From Acuticoccus kalidii (GTDB lineage: Bacteria; Pseudomonadota; Alphaproteobacteria; Rhizobiales; Amorphaceae), in NCBI RefSeq assembly GCF_021556395.1, contig NZ_JAKGCS010000036.1, positions 620,001 to 684,000 on the forward strand: a stretch of 64,000 nt of DNA. Direction: 5' to 3'. The notes under the pieces are model-generated. The model was not told where the DNA came from and did not search any database. It saw nothing but the letters and a program-made list of their open reading frames with translations. This document shows, piece by piece, positions 26,336 through 34,392 of the stretch; within the stretch, counting starts at the first letter, position 1; every line of letters starts with the position of its first letter. The translations under genes were made by a program, and so were the position numbers.

Positions 26336-27550
26336 TTAGGCCGCCATCTCTTTTTCGAGGCGCGCGGCGACGGAATCGAGGAAGCCCGTCGTCGATTCCC
26401 ACGCCTGATCGGCGCCGACGAGGAGGGCGAGATCCTTTGTCATGTGGCCCGACTCGATCGCGCCGACCGTCGCCGTCTCGAGCGTTGCGGCGAACGCCTT
26501 GAGGTCGGCATTGTCGTCGAGCTTGGCGCGGTGGGCGAGGCCACGCGACCAGGCGAAGATCGAGGCGGTGGAGTTGGTGGAGGTCTCCTCGCCCTTCTGG
26601 TGCTGGCGGTAGTGGCGCGTCACCGTGCCGTGCGCGGCCTCGGCCTCGACGGTCTGTCCGTCCGGCGTCATCAGCACGGAGGTCATGAGGCCGAGCGAGC
26701 CGAAGCCCTGCGCGACGGTGTCGGACTGGACGTCGCCGTCATAGTTCTTACAGGCCCAGACATAGCCGCCGGACCACTTCATCGCGGAGGCGACCATGTC
26801 GTCGATCAGGCGGTGCTCGTAGACGAGGCCCTTCTTCTCGAAGTCGGCCTTGAACTCGGCTTCGTAGACCGCCTGGAAGATGTCCTTGAAGCGGCCGTCA
26901 TAGGCCTTCAGGATCGTGTTCTTCGTGGACATGTAGACCGGGTAGCCGCGCATCAGGCCGTAGTTCATGGAGGCGCGGGCGAAGTCCTTGATCGACTCGT
27001 CGATATTGTACATCGACATCGCGACGCCCGGACCCTTGAACTCATAGACCTCGTGGGCCTCGGGCGAGCCGCCGTCCGGCGTGAAGGTGAGGGTCAGCTT
27101 GCCCGGGCCGGGAACCACGAAATCGGTGGCGCGGTACTGATCGCCGAAGGCGTGGCGGCCAATGATGATCGGCTGCGTCCAGCCCGGCACGAGGCGGGGG
27201 ACGTTCTTGCAGATGATCGGCTCGCGGAAGATCACACCGCCGAGAATGTTGCGGATCGTTCCGTTGGGGGAACGCCACATTTTCTTCAGCTTGAACTCTT
27301 CGACGCGGGCCTCATCCGGCGTAATGGTGGCGCACTTGACGCCGACGCCGTGCTTCTTGATGGCGTTGGCGGCGTCGACGGTCACCTGATCGTCGGTGGC
27401 GTCGCGATGCTCGACGCCGAGATCGTAATATTCGAGCTGAATGTCGAGATAGGGGTGGATGAGCTTGTCTTTGATGTATGCCCAAATGATGCGGGTCATT
27501 TCATCCCCGTCCAATTCAACGACGGGATTCGCCACCTTGATCTTCGCCAT
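26336..27550 (-). CDS. icd: NADP-dependent isocitrate dehydrogenase
   Basis: This TCA cycle enzyme oxidises isocitrate to 2-oxoglutarate. The 404-residue product is of the eukaryotic-like homodimeric type found in many alphaproteobacteria: KVANPVVELDGDEMTRIIW at the start, KCATITPDEARVEEF, the SPNGTIRNILGG phosphate loop, NYDGDVQSD metal-binding residues and HGTVTRHYRQHQKG. Length fits this subfamily. It is monocistronic, with only 93 nt to the divergent trmJ, where the promoters of both genes must lie. A bidirectional terminator lies 40 nt beyond its end. Confidence 0.97.
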   Translation of the reverse strand: MAKIKVANPVVELDGDEMTRIIWAYIKDKLIHPYLDIQLEYYDLGVEHRDATDDQVTVDAANAIKKHGVGVKCATITPDEARVEEFKLKKMWRSPNGTIRNILGGVIFREPIICKNVPRLVPGWTQPIIIGRHAFGDQYRATDFVVPGPGKLTLTFTPDGGSPEAHEVYEFKGPGVAMSMYNIDESIKDFARASMNYGLMRGYPVYMSTKNTILKAYDGRFKDIFQAVYEAEFKADFEKKGLVYEHRLIDDMVASAMKWSGGYVWACKNYDGDVQSDTVAQGFGSLGLMTSVLMTPDGQTVEAEAAHGTVTRHYRQHQKGEETSTNSTASIFAWSRGLAHRAKLDDNADLKAFAATLETATVGAIESGHMTKDLALLVGADQAWESTTGFLDSVAARLEKEMAA

Positions 27551-27643
27551 TCCGGAACCTTGCGCGTGTTATGGATGGAAGTGCCGCGCCGGGCGCGGCG
27601 TCAGGAATTGCCGCGCTGAGCGCAGCTTGGTTGGCCGTTTAGC

Positions 27644-28411
27644 ATGACGGACCTATCGGGGGAAGTTGCCGCGGTGCCGCCGGCCATCGTTCTCGTCGCC
27701 CCGCAGCTCGGCGAGAATATCGGCACGGCCGCGCGCGCGATGGCGAATTTCGGCGTCACCGATCTGCGCCTCGTCGCGCCGCGCGATGGTTGGCCGAACG
27801 AGAAGGCGCGGTCGGCCTCGTCCGGCGCGATCCACGTGATCGAGAATGCACGGGTGTTTGGAACGCTCGACGAGGCGATCGCCGATCTATCCTTCGTGAT
27901 CGCGACGACGCGCCGCCCCCGCGACATGACGAAACGTGTGGAGGGGCCCGCCGAGGGACTCGCCGAGCTCGCCGCGACGGCGCGCACGGGGGCGGGGACG
28001 GGCATCCTCTTCGGCCGCGAGCGCTGGGGGCTCGAGAATGACGAGATCGCGCGGGCGAACATCATCGTGTCGTTCCCGGTCGACCCGACCTTCGCCTCGC
28101 TGAACATCGCCCAGTCGGTGCTCCTGATGTCCTATGAGTGGCGCCGCGTCGCCCATGCCGCGCCGACGATGCCGGAGCCGAAGAACCCGCCGGCGACACG
28201 CGAGGATGTGACGGCGCTGTGGGAGCACCTGAACCGCGTCCTCACCCCGGCCGGTTATTTCCGCCCGCCCGACATGGCCGAGAAGATGGCGCGAAACCTG
28301 TTGCTGATCCTGTCGGACGCAGGGTGGGACCGCCAGCAGGTGCGAACCTTGCGCGGTGTTCTGGGGCATTTGGAGAGGCCGCGCGGGGAGGGGGATGATC
28401 GGGAAGGGTGA
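27644..28411 (+). CDS. trmJ: tRNA (Cm32/Um32) 2'-O-methyltransferase, TrmJ type
   Basis: SpoU-family (SPOUT knot) RNA methyltransferase, most likely TrmJ, which methylates the ribose at position 32 of several tRNAs using SAM. The 255-residue product has PQLGENIGTAARAMANFG near the N-terminus, the GILFGRERWGLENDE loop and the knot motif FASLNIAQSVLLMSYE; LNIAQSV is characteristic of TrmJ. A C-terminal helical tail (about 170-255) completes the family length. It is divergent from icd. Assignment to TrmJ rather than another SpoU member rests on the C-terminal tail and these motifs. Confidence 0.9.
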   Translation: MTDLSGEVAAVPPAIVLVAPQLGENIGTAARAMANFGVTDLRLVAPRDGWPNEKARSASSGAIHVIENARVFGTLDEAIADLSFVIATTRRPRDMTKRVEGPAEGLAELAATARTGAGTGILFGRERWGLENDEIARANIIVSFPVDPTFASLNIAQSVLLMSYEWRRVAHAAPTMPEPKNPPATREDVTALWEHLNRVLTPAGYFRPPDMAEKMARNLLLILSDAGWDRQQVRTLRGVLGHLERPRGEGDDREG

Positions 28412-28421
28412 TGGTTCGAGG

Positions 28422-28464
28422 GGCGCCTCGATGTCCGCCTTCACCGTCCATCGAGGTGCCTTTC
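28422..28464 (+). terminator. Probable terminator of trmJ
   Basis: A stem of about 12 bp (28422-28433 with 28449-28460, core CCTCGATG/CATCGAGG) with a 15-nt loop is followed by TTTCT. The short T-run makes it weaker than the other terminators in the window. A second palindrome at 28522-28553 (CGTTGCCGG/CCGGCAACG) has no T-run. Confidence 0.5.
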
Positions 28465-28632
28465 TGAAGCAGAAACGGCCCGTTCGCGCGTCCGATCAGG
28501 GGGCGACCCGGATCGCGAGATCGTTGCCGGCAAGTGCGCGTTCACCGGCAACGCGGCGCTTCGCTTCGGCCACGGGTGCGGCACGAAGCCGCCATTTTGG
28601 CTAACGCCTCAGATACTCCGAGCGCGCGGTCC

Positions 28633-29367
28633 TCACATGGGTGGGGGGCCGATATCCATCTCGTCCCGGATCGTGAATGCGACGAGGTCGACACGGATCG
28701 CGCCGTATGTGGTCGGCTGGGATGTGCCGTAATAGGGGAGCATGAGGCACCAGACGAACAAAAGTGCAATCGTGCTCTCGAACGCGTAATAGGCGGGATC
28801 CTTCGAGAACTGAATCGGATCTGCGGTTTGGCCAAGTTCGGCGAGCTTTTCTCTCGCGTTCGTGTCGAGGACCGAGTCGAAAAATGTCCGGGGATCCAAC
28901 TGACGCGTGTCGGCGAAACGCAGCCACTCCATCCTCGCAAAGCCTTCATCACCGCCGCCATTATAGAGGCACCGCAATTCGACGACGCCGACATCCCGCG
29001 CGAGTTCGGTGAAAAACTGCAGCAATCGGAGCTGGGCCTCAGTTCTTTCAACGCCGTTGAAGTTCGCCGGGATCAGCGACGGTTTGAGCCTACCAGTTGC
29101 CTCGTCGCCAAATGACAATGGCGTGGGGTTGCCGCCGAGTTCGGTTGGTGTCACATATTCCGGATCAGTATAAATTGGTGGCGGGAGTTGTTGAAGGAGC
29201 TCAATTAAATTGAACTTCTGGTTTTTTTCGTCCGCTTCCACCATCAATTGCTCTAACGCTTCTTCGCGTTCTTCGTCATTTGTCTCTTCATGAGTATAAG
29301 GCAAATTATTCTCCCAATCATCGACAGAAGGCGTGGATGGTTTCGTTTCGGGCTGGGGTCTGTCCAT
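28633..29367 (-). CDS. Uncharacterised acidic protein (accessory gene)
   Basis: The 244-residue product is not assigned to a family with confidence. It starts at the ATG MDRPQPETK; upstream codons over the divergent gene are not protein-like. The N-terminal 60 residues are acidic (HEETNDEEREEALEQLM), followed by a Pro-rich LQQLPPPIYTDPEYVTP stretch. The centre contains VELRCLYNGGGDEGFARMEW, a pattern reminiscent of small accessory proteins with a Y/F-x-G-G-x-D-E-G core, and the C-terminus a hydrophobic STIALLFVWCLMLPYYG. Base composition is visibly less GC-rich (29130-29340) than that of neighbours, which suggests acquisition. The 29-nt space to the divergent gene implies shared control. Confidence 0.6.
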   Translation of the reverse strand: MDRPQPETKPSTPSVDDWENNLPYTHEETNDEEREEALEQLMVEADEKNQKFNLIELLQQLPPPIYTDPEYVTPTELGGNPTPLSFGDEATGRLKPSLIPANFNGVERTEAQLRLLQFFTELARDVGVVELRCLYNGGGDEGFARMEWLRFADTRQLDPRTFFDSVLDTNAREKLAELGQTADPIQFSKDPAYYAFESTIALLFVWCLMLPYYGTSQPTTYGAIRVDLVAFTIRDEMDIGPPPM

Positions 29368-29396
29368 CGAAGCGATCCTGCCCAAAGGAGACAGTT

Positions 29397-29804
29397 GTGG
29401 CCCATCCCTATCAACATGCCGTCCGCTCGAGCCGGCTGTTTGGTGGCGCTCCCGAGGACTACCTCGCGATCCATGCCTGGTTTGATGAAAGCAAAGCGCA
29501 TTTTGCCGATTTACGCCACCGCGCATTGCGGCATCACAGCGAAGGCATTTTCCTGGTCGAGGCGACGTTCGGCGTCACCGTGACGAACAGCGACGGGAAG
29601 GTCGTGCCTGTTCGCACGATCGGGGAGCAGCACGTGCTCGACGATCTTGGATGGATCCCGAGTGTGAAGGACTGGCTCCAGCACATTCAGTTGCAGCCTT
29701 GGATGGGCCGAACGCCATTCCGTCCAAGCAGCGAACAGGCTGCGGCCGAAAAGGCTGACGAGGCGCAAAAGCCGGGAGAGGCGAGCCGGACGCAGCCGGC
29801 CTAA
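29397..29804 (+). CDS. DUF6915-like small protein
   Basis: The 135-residue product starts at a GTG 6 nt after AAAGGAG. Its core, AHPYQHAVRSSRLFGG then EDYLAIHAWFDESKAHFADLRHRALRHH and TIGEQHVLDDLGWIPSVKDWL (each quoted in part), matches the DUF6915 family as I remember it, a widely spread accessory protein of unknown function. Several conserved His, Trp and Asp suggest a metal or nucleic acid role, but none is shown. The C-terminus is a charged Ala/Glu/Lys tail. It is divergent from the preceding gene, and its last codon overlaps the peroxidase gene from the other strand by 4 nt. Confidence 0.7.
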   Translation: MAHPYQHAVRSSRLFGGAPEDYLAIHAWFDESKAHFADLRHRALRHHSEGIFLVEATFGVTVTNSDGKVVPVRTIGEQHVLDDLGWIPSVKDWLQHIQLQPWMGRTPFRPSSEQAAAEKADEAQKPGEASRTQPA

Positions 29805-30322
29805 CCGATCCCCCGCATGCCGCGGATCGGAAGCCCCTTGTCCTGGATGCCGACGATACCGTCGAGCACAACGTCGAGGTCTGGGCGGCAGGAGGCGGCG
29901 TTCGAGATGCCGAGGACGTGGATCAGCCCGTTGGGGTTCACCACGAAGAGGCCGGGCTCGGCGAAAGGGCGGTCGGTTTCCTCCGTCGACACCGGGTCGG
30001 AGACATAGAGCCCCAGCGCGTTCATGTCGGCGAGTGACAAAGAATGGCCGAGGGCGAAGCGCCAGCCGTGCTCGGCGAGATCGGCCGCGGCGCGCTCTTT
30101 CGGATCGGCCGACGTCGCGACCACCGCGACACGGCGCTCGGCGAAGGCACCGAGAAGGCCGTCGAGCTTGCGGAGATAGGATTTGCAGCGCGGGCAGTGG
30201 CGGCCGCGGTAGACGACCAGCATCGACCAGCCCGGAAAGTCGAGCCCGAAATGGCGAACCGAACCGTCCACCAGCGGAATGCTGATGGACGGTATCGGAT
30301 TGCCGGGTCGGGCCGGTGTCAC
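29801..30322 (-). CDS. Peroxiredoxin-like thioredoxin-fold protein
   Basis: The 173-residue product has an AhpC/TSA-like thioredoxin fold. The active-site segment VVYRGRHCPRCKSYLRKL contains cysteines at 43 and 46, so a CxxC pair rather than the single peroxidatic cysteine of classic peroxiredoxins. ATSADPKERAAAD and ERGLFVVNPNG-like segments (here EPGLFVVNPNG) complete the fold. A GTG start overlaps the stop of the upstream hydratase (GTGA), so it is the last gene of the aldehyde dehydrogenase unit. A role in protecting that pathway from peroxide or in thiol exchange is inference. Confidence 0.75.
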   Translation of the reverse strand: MTPARPGNPIPSISIPLVDGSVRHFGLDFPGWSMLVVYRGRHCPRCKSYLRKLDGLLGAFAERRVAVVATSADPKERAAADLAEHGWRFALGHSLSLADMNALGLYVSDPVSTEETDRPFAEPGLFVVNPNGLIHVLGISNAASCRPDLDVVLDGIVGIQDKGLPIRGMRGIG

Positions 30323-31077
30323 GACCAGTGCTCGGCGAGGCGGGTCGAGACGTGCCCGATCCCCTCGAAGGTCGCGACCACGAGGCCCGGCGCCGTGAGG
30401 GTCGGCGCCGTGTGCGTGCCGGTCGTGATGATGAGACCGGCCGGCAGCGTGTGCCCGCGCTCGGAGACGAAGCGCGACAGAAACGCGATGACGTTGAGCG
30501 GATCGGGGCGACCTTCGGGCGGGAGCGCCTCGACGATCGTTCCGTCACCGAGCTTCGTCGTCACGTTCGCCGCGACCGCCTTGTCGAGAAGGTCGAGCGG
30601 CATCAGCTCGCCGACCACGAGGAGGCCGCACGAGTTCATGTCGGCGATGTTGGAGGCGATGCCCGCCGCCTTCTTGTCGACATAGCGCGTGTCGGCGATC
30701 TCGATCGCGAGGCGGATGCCCTTGGCGGCCGCACGGACCTCCTCGGCGCTGACCGGCCCCTCGATCGGCTTGGCAAGCTCGATCGCGATCTCGGCCTCCG
30801 CCTCGGGCTTGTAGAAGCGCCGGGGCGGGAAGGCGGTGTCGGTGTCGACGATCATGTCCTCGAGGAGAGGGGCGACCGTCGGCGCGTCGATGCCGGCGGC
30901 GGCCTGAGCGCCCTTCGTCGTTTGGGCGAGCTTCCAGCCGATGATCTTGCCGCCGATCTCGGCGCGGACCTTGTCTTGCAGGTCGTAGCCTTCGGCGACA
31001 GTGGCGGGGCGATGATCGAGCCCGGCGAGGGGCCCCTCACCGCGGAACGCCGCGGCGAGGTTTTTGGCGTCGGACAT
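30319..31077 (-). CDS. 2-keto-4-pentenoate hydratase / oxalocrotonate decarboxylase family enzyme
   Basis: The 252-residue product belongs to the MhpD-like branch of the fumarylacetoacetase superfamily, which acts on 2-keto acids with a divalent metal. Signatures are GWKLAQTTKGAQAAAGI, the metal-binding EAEAEIAIEL and IEIADTRYVDKK, and TTGTHTAPTLTAPG. Its position directly after a ketoglutarate-semialdehyde dehydrogenase gene (5-nt gap) suggests that it dehydrates or hydrates a 2-keto-3-deoxy sugar acid feeding that enzyme; other members of the superfamily do so in pentose catabolism. Substrate is not shown by the sequence. Catechol meta-cleavage is less likely, as no ring-cleavage gene is present. 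Confidence 0.8.
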   Translation of the reverse strand: MSDAKNLAAAFRGEGPLAGLDHRPATVAEGYDLQDKVRAEIGGKIIGWKLAQTTKGAQAAAGIDAPTVAPLLEDMIVDTDTAFPPRRFYKPEAEAEIAIELAKPIEGPVSAEEVRAAAKGIRLAIEIADTRYVDKKAAGIASNIADMNSCGLLVVGELMPLDLLDKAVAANVTTKLGDGTIVEALPPEGRPDPLNVIAFLSRFVSERGHTLPAGLIITTGTHTAPTLTAPGLVVATFEGIGHVSTRLAEHWS

Positions 31078-31082
31078 GGGCG

Positions 31083-32522
31083 TCAGGGCAGCTGGTAGGC
31101 GGTCTTGACGGTCGTGTAGAACTCGGCCGCATAACGACCTTGCTCACGCGGACCATAGGACGAGCCCTTGCGGCCACCGAACGGCACGTGCGGATCGACG
31201 CCCGCCGTCGGCAGGTTCACCATCACCATGCCCGCCTCGGCGTTCCGCTTGAAGTCGGACGCGTATTTGAGGCTCGTGGTGCAGATGCCCGACGAAAGGC
31301 CGAACGGCGTGTCGTTCGCGACCGCGAGCGCCTCGTCATAGTCCTTCACGCGGATCACCGTCGCGACGGGACCGAAGATCTCCTCGCGGTTGATGCGCAT
31401 GTCGTTCGTGGTCTCGGTGAAGAGGGCGGGCTGGAGGTAGAAGCCCGGCGTGCCGCGGTTGAGGCGCTCACCGCCCCATGCGAGCTTCGCGTTGTCCTCG
31501 TTCCGGCCGATGTCGATATAGTTCATGTCGACGTCGAGCTGCTTCTGGTCGACGACCGGGCCGATATGCGTGCCGTCCTTGCGCGCATCGTCGACGACGA
31601 GCGACTTCAGCTTGGCGATCGTGGCGTCGACGAACTTGTCGTGGATGCCGTCCTGGACGATGAGGCGCGAGGACGCCGTGCAGCGCTGGCCGGTGGAGAA
31701 GAACGCACCGTTCACCGCGCAATCGACCGCGATGTCGAGATTGGCGTCGTCGAGCACGATGAGGGGGTTCTTGCCGCCCATCTCGAGCTGCACCTTGCGC
31801 ATGTGCTCGGCGCACTTCATCGCGACGTGCTTGCCGGTGCCGACCGAGCCGGTGAAGGAGACGGCATCGATGTCCTTGGAATCGAGGATCGCCTCGCCGA
31901 CGATCGAGCCGCGGCCCATGACGAGGTTGAAGACGCCGTCGGGAAGACCGGCGCGCTTCAGAATGTCGGCGATCGCCCAGGCGCAGCCCGGGACGAGGTC
32001 GGCCGGCTTCATGACGACGGTGTTGCCGTAGCAGAGCGCCGGCGCGATCTTCCAGGCCGGGATCGCGATCGGGAAGTTCCACGGCGTGATGAGGCCGATG
32101 ACGCCCATCGGCTCACGGGTGATCTCGATCTCGACGCCCGGACGAATCGAGGGGAGCTTCTCGCCCGCAAGGCGCAGCGCCTCACCGGCGAAGAAGGAGA
32201 AGATCTGCGCCGCGCGGCCGGCTTCGCCGACGCCTTCGGCGAGCGTCTTGCCCTCTTCGCGGGCGAGGAGGTCGCCGAGTTCCTTGGAGCGGGCCATGAT
32301 CTCGTTGGCGGCCGCCTGCAGGATGTTGTGGCGCTGCATCGGGTTGGAGCGCGCCCACGAATACGAGGCGGCCTTGGCTGCGGCGATGGCCTGACGCGTC
32401 TGCTCGGCGTCCGCGCGGGCGTAGCGGCCGACAACGTCATCCGTGTTCGACGGATTGATGTTGTCGGAGGCGTCAGGACCGTTCGTCCATTCGCCGCCGA
32501 TGAGATTCTGGTGAAGGTCCAT
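31083..32522 (-). CDS. Aldehyde dehydrogenase, probable ketoglutarate-semialdehyde dehydrogenase
   Basis: This NAD(P)-dependent aldehyde dehydrogenase (479 residues) has the proton acceptor Glu247 in LEMGGKNP, the catalytic Cys281 in FFSTGQRCTASS, the cofactor loop FTGSVGTG at 223-230 and TPWNFPIAIPAWKIAPAL. The overall pattern resembles the 2,5-dioxovalerate (alpha-ketoglutarate semialdehyde) dehydrogenase subgroup, which performs the last step from sugar acids to 2-oxoglutarate. That reading is supported by uronate dehydrogenase and an epimerase on the same strand nearby. It starts the unit with the MhpD-family and peroxiredoxin-like genes. The exact substrate remains an inference. Confidence 0.9.
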   Translation of the reverse strand: MDLHQNLIGGEWTNGPDASDNINPSNTDDVVGRYARADAEQTRQAIAAAKAASYSWARSNPMQRHNILQAAANEIMARSKELGDLLAREEGKTLAEGVGEAGRAAQIFSFFAGEALRLAGEKLPSIRPGVEIEITREPMGVIGLITPWNFPIAIPAWKIAPALCYGNTVVMKPADLVPGCAWAIADILKRAGLPDGVFNLVMGRGSIVGEAILDSKDIDAVSFTGSVGTGKHVAMKCAEHMRKVQLEMGGKNPLIVLDDANLDIAVDCAVNGAFFSTGQRCTASSRLIVQDGIHDKFVDATIAKLKSLVVDDARKDGTHIGPVVDQKQLDVDMNYIDIGRNEDNAKLAWGGERLNRGTPGFYLQPALFTETTNDMRINREEIFGPVATVIRVKDYDEALAVANDTPFGLSSGICTTSLKYASDFKRNAEAGMVMVNLPTAGVDPHVPFGGRKGSSYGPREQGRYAAEFYTTVKTAYQLP

Positions 32523-32752
32523 GGCGTCGTCCTATTCGGCTGAGATCCGGGGTGGGAGGTTGGCGGACACGTCGCGCCCGTCAAGGCTCGGCACCGTCCT
32601 CGTCCCGGATCGAGGGGAGGGCGATCGTCCGGCCCAACGCGACACGCCGACCGATCTCCCACTTATTGATTTTGATTCCGCGTAGCCGACGCCGGGGAGA
32701 GGCGCAAGGTGCGCGCGCTTTCGTCGCCCGCCACGTGGAAGCGCTGATCGGA

Positions 32753-33724
32753 TCAGCGCGGCGTGATCGTGACCCGCGTCGTCTGACGATAAGGATCGTC
32801 AGGCGTATGGATCACGCTCGGAAATGTGGGGTTGTTGACCGCGTCCGGCCAGTCCTGGGCCTCGATGGCGATGCCGGCGAACGTCCCATATCGGGCGCCA
32901 CCGAGACCGGGGACGGGGACCGGCGGCATGTCGTATCCGTCATAAACCTGGACGCCGGGGCGGTCGGTGGAGAGCGCGAGCGCCATCGTCTCGCCGGTGA
33001 GCGTCAGCGCCGGGTCGCCGTGGGTGAGGCAGAAATTGACGTCGATCTCGGCGTCTCCGATCGCGCGCGGGCTGCGGAAATCGAACATCGTCCCGTCGAC
33101 CGGGGGGACGGCGCCGGTGGGAAGTTTGCCCGCGCCGGTCTCGGTATAGCGGTCGGCGTTCACCACCATGGTGTGTGCGGCGATGGGTCCGCCGAGCGCA
33201 TAATAAGAGTGCTGGGCGAGCGAGATCGGCGTCGGCCGGTCGGGGACCGCCGTCATGTCGAAGACGAGGGTGTTGCCGGTGAGGCGGAACTCGACCGTGA
33301 CGTCGACCTTGCCGGGAAAGCCCATGTCCCCGTCGGCGCTCTCGAGGCGCAGGCGCGCGGCGCTCCCGTCGGCCTCGATCTCCCAAAGGCGCCTGCCGAA
33401 GCCGCGCTTGCCGCCATGGAGCTGGTTGGCGCCTTCGTTCGGTTCGAGTTGATGGACCTTGCCGTCCAAGGTGAAGCGGGCATCGCGGATGCGGTTCGCG
33501 ACGCGGCCGGCGATGATGCCGAATGACCGGCTGTGGAGCGGATAAGGCTCGAACGTGTCGAAGCCGAGCGTCACCGTCTGCGGCACGTCGGACCGATCCG
33601 GCACGCGCCAGTCGCGCACGACCGCGCCATAGTTCAACACCCGCACCTCGACGCCGGCGCTCGAGGTGAGGCGGGCTTCGTAGACGGGCGCATCCTCGAA
33701 TGTGCCGAATTGGGTGATCGTCAT
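32753..33724 (-). CDS. Aldose 1-epimerase (galactose mutarotase family)
   Basis: The 323-residue product is a mutarotase-fold protein: VLNYGAVVRDWRVP, IIAGRVANRI with FTLDGKVHQLEPNEGANQLHGG (the catalytic histidine region; quoted in part as NQLHGGKRGFGRR), AQHSYYALGG with the second histidine, and the C-terminal catalytic Glu in GIAIEAQDWPDAVN. These equal the key residues of GalM. Start at 33724 was selected because the codons upstream lie in the neighbouring intergenic space. It follows lysE by 19 nt in the udh unit, where it could speed up anomer exchange of a uronate or sugar before oxidation. Confidence 0.92.
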   Translation of the reverse strand: MTITQFGTFEDAPVYEARLTSSAGVEVRVLNYGAVVRDWRVPDRSDVPQTVTLGFDTFEPYPLHSRSFGIIAGRVANRIRDARFTLDGKVHQLEPNEGANQLHGGKRGFGRRLWEIEADGSAARLRLESADGDMGFPGKVDVTVEFRLTGNTLVFDMTAVPDRPTPISLAQHSYYALGGPIAAHTMVVNADRYTETGAGKLPTGAVPPVDGTMFDFRSPRAIGDAEIDVNFCLTHGDPALTLTGETMALALSTDRPGVQVYDGYDMPPVPVPGLGGARYGTFAGIAIEAQDWPDAVNNPTFPSVIHTPDDPYRQTTRVTITPR

Positions 33725-33743
33725 CTTGCCCTCTTGTGCCGGG

Positions 33744-34370
33744 TCAGGTGGCGCGGTGCGATGTTGCGAGGAGGCCGGCGGCACCGATCAGCATCCCGCC
33801 GGTGAGGCGATTGATGGTGCGCACCCGCGGCGGCGTCATCGTGAAGGCGCGCAGCGTCGCACCCATGAGGGCGTAGCCGCTCGCCATGACGAACTCGATG
33901 ACGATATAGAGCGCGCCGAGAAGGATGAGTTGCGGCGCGGCGGGTCCGCTCGTGTTGACGAATTGCGGGATGAAGGCGGTGAAGAGCAGCATCGCCTTCG
34001 GGTTCGTCATCGCGACGAGGAACTCCTTGCGCGCCAAAGCGAGGCCGCGGGGCGCCTCGCTCGATCCGTCGACCGACAGCGTGGTCGATCGGAATGTCCT
34101 GATGCCGAGATATGCGAGATAGGCAACGCCCACCCATTTCACGATGCCGAATGCGATCTCGGAGGCCGTGAGCAGTGCGCCGAGGCCGGCCGCTGCGAGT
34201 GTGATGAGGATGGCGAAGGCCACCATCCGCCCGAGGACGCCGACGAGCGTCAAGAGAAAGCCGGCGCGCGCTCCGTTCCCGAGGGACAGGAGATTGTTCG
34301 CCCCCGGTCCCGCCGCGACGAGTGCGGCGGCGGGAATGAAGAAAGCGAGAGTCGTCGGGCTCACCGGCAT
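33744..34370 (-). CDS. LysE/RhtB family exporter
   Basis: The 208-residue membrane protein has about six hydrophobic segments and LysE/RhtB signatures: PVSPTTLAFFIPAAALVAAGPGANN (quoted in part as ALVAAGPGANN) at the N-terminus, VKWVGVAYLAYLGI, and KEFLVAMTNPKAMLLFTAFIPQF in the second half (in part NPKAMLLFTAFIPQF). These transporters export amino acids or related metabolites. It lies between udh (22 nt) and the epimerase (19 nt) on the minus strand, so it is probably co-transcribed; whether it exports an acid from the uronate route is unknown. Confidence 0.9.
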   Translation of the reverse strand: MPVSPTTLAFFIPAAALVAAGPGANNLLSLGNGARAGFLLTLVGVLGRMVAFAILITLAAAGLGALLTASEIAFGIVKWVGVAYLAYLGIRTFRSTTLSVDGSSEAPRGLALARKEFLVAMTNPKAMLLFTAFIPQFVNTSGPAAPQLILLGALYIVIEFVMASGYALMGATLRAFTMTPPRVRTINRLTGGMLIGAAGLLATSHRAT

Positions 34371-34392
34371 CGTCGCGTCCGGGCGCCGCGTC

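Noticed and set aside
28522..28553. Palindrome CGTTGCCGG/CCGGCAACG as a terminator
   Set aside because: The stem is good but no T-run follows on either strand.
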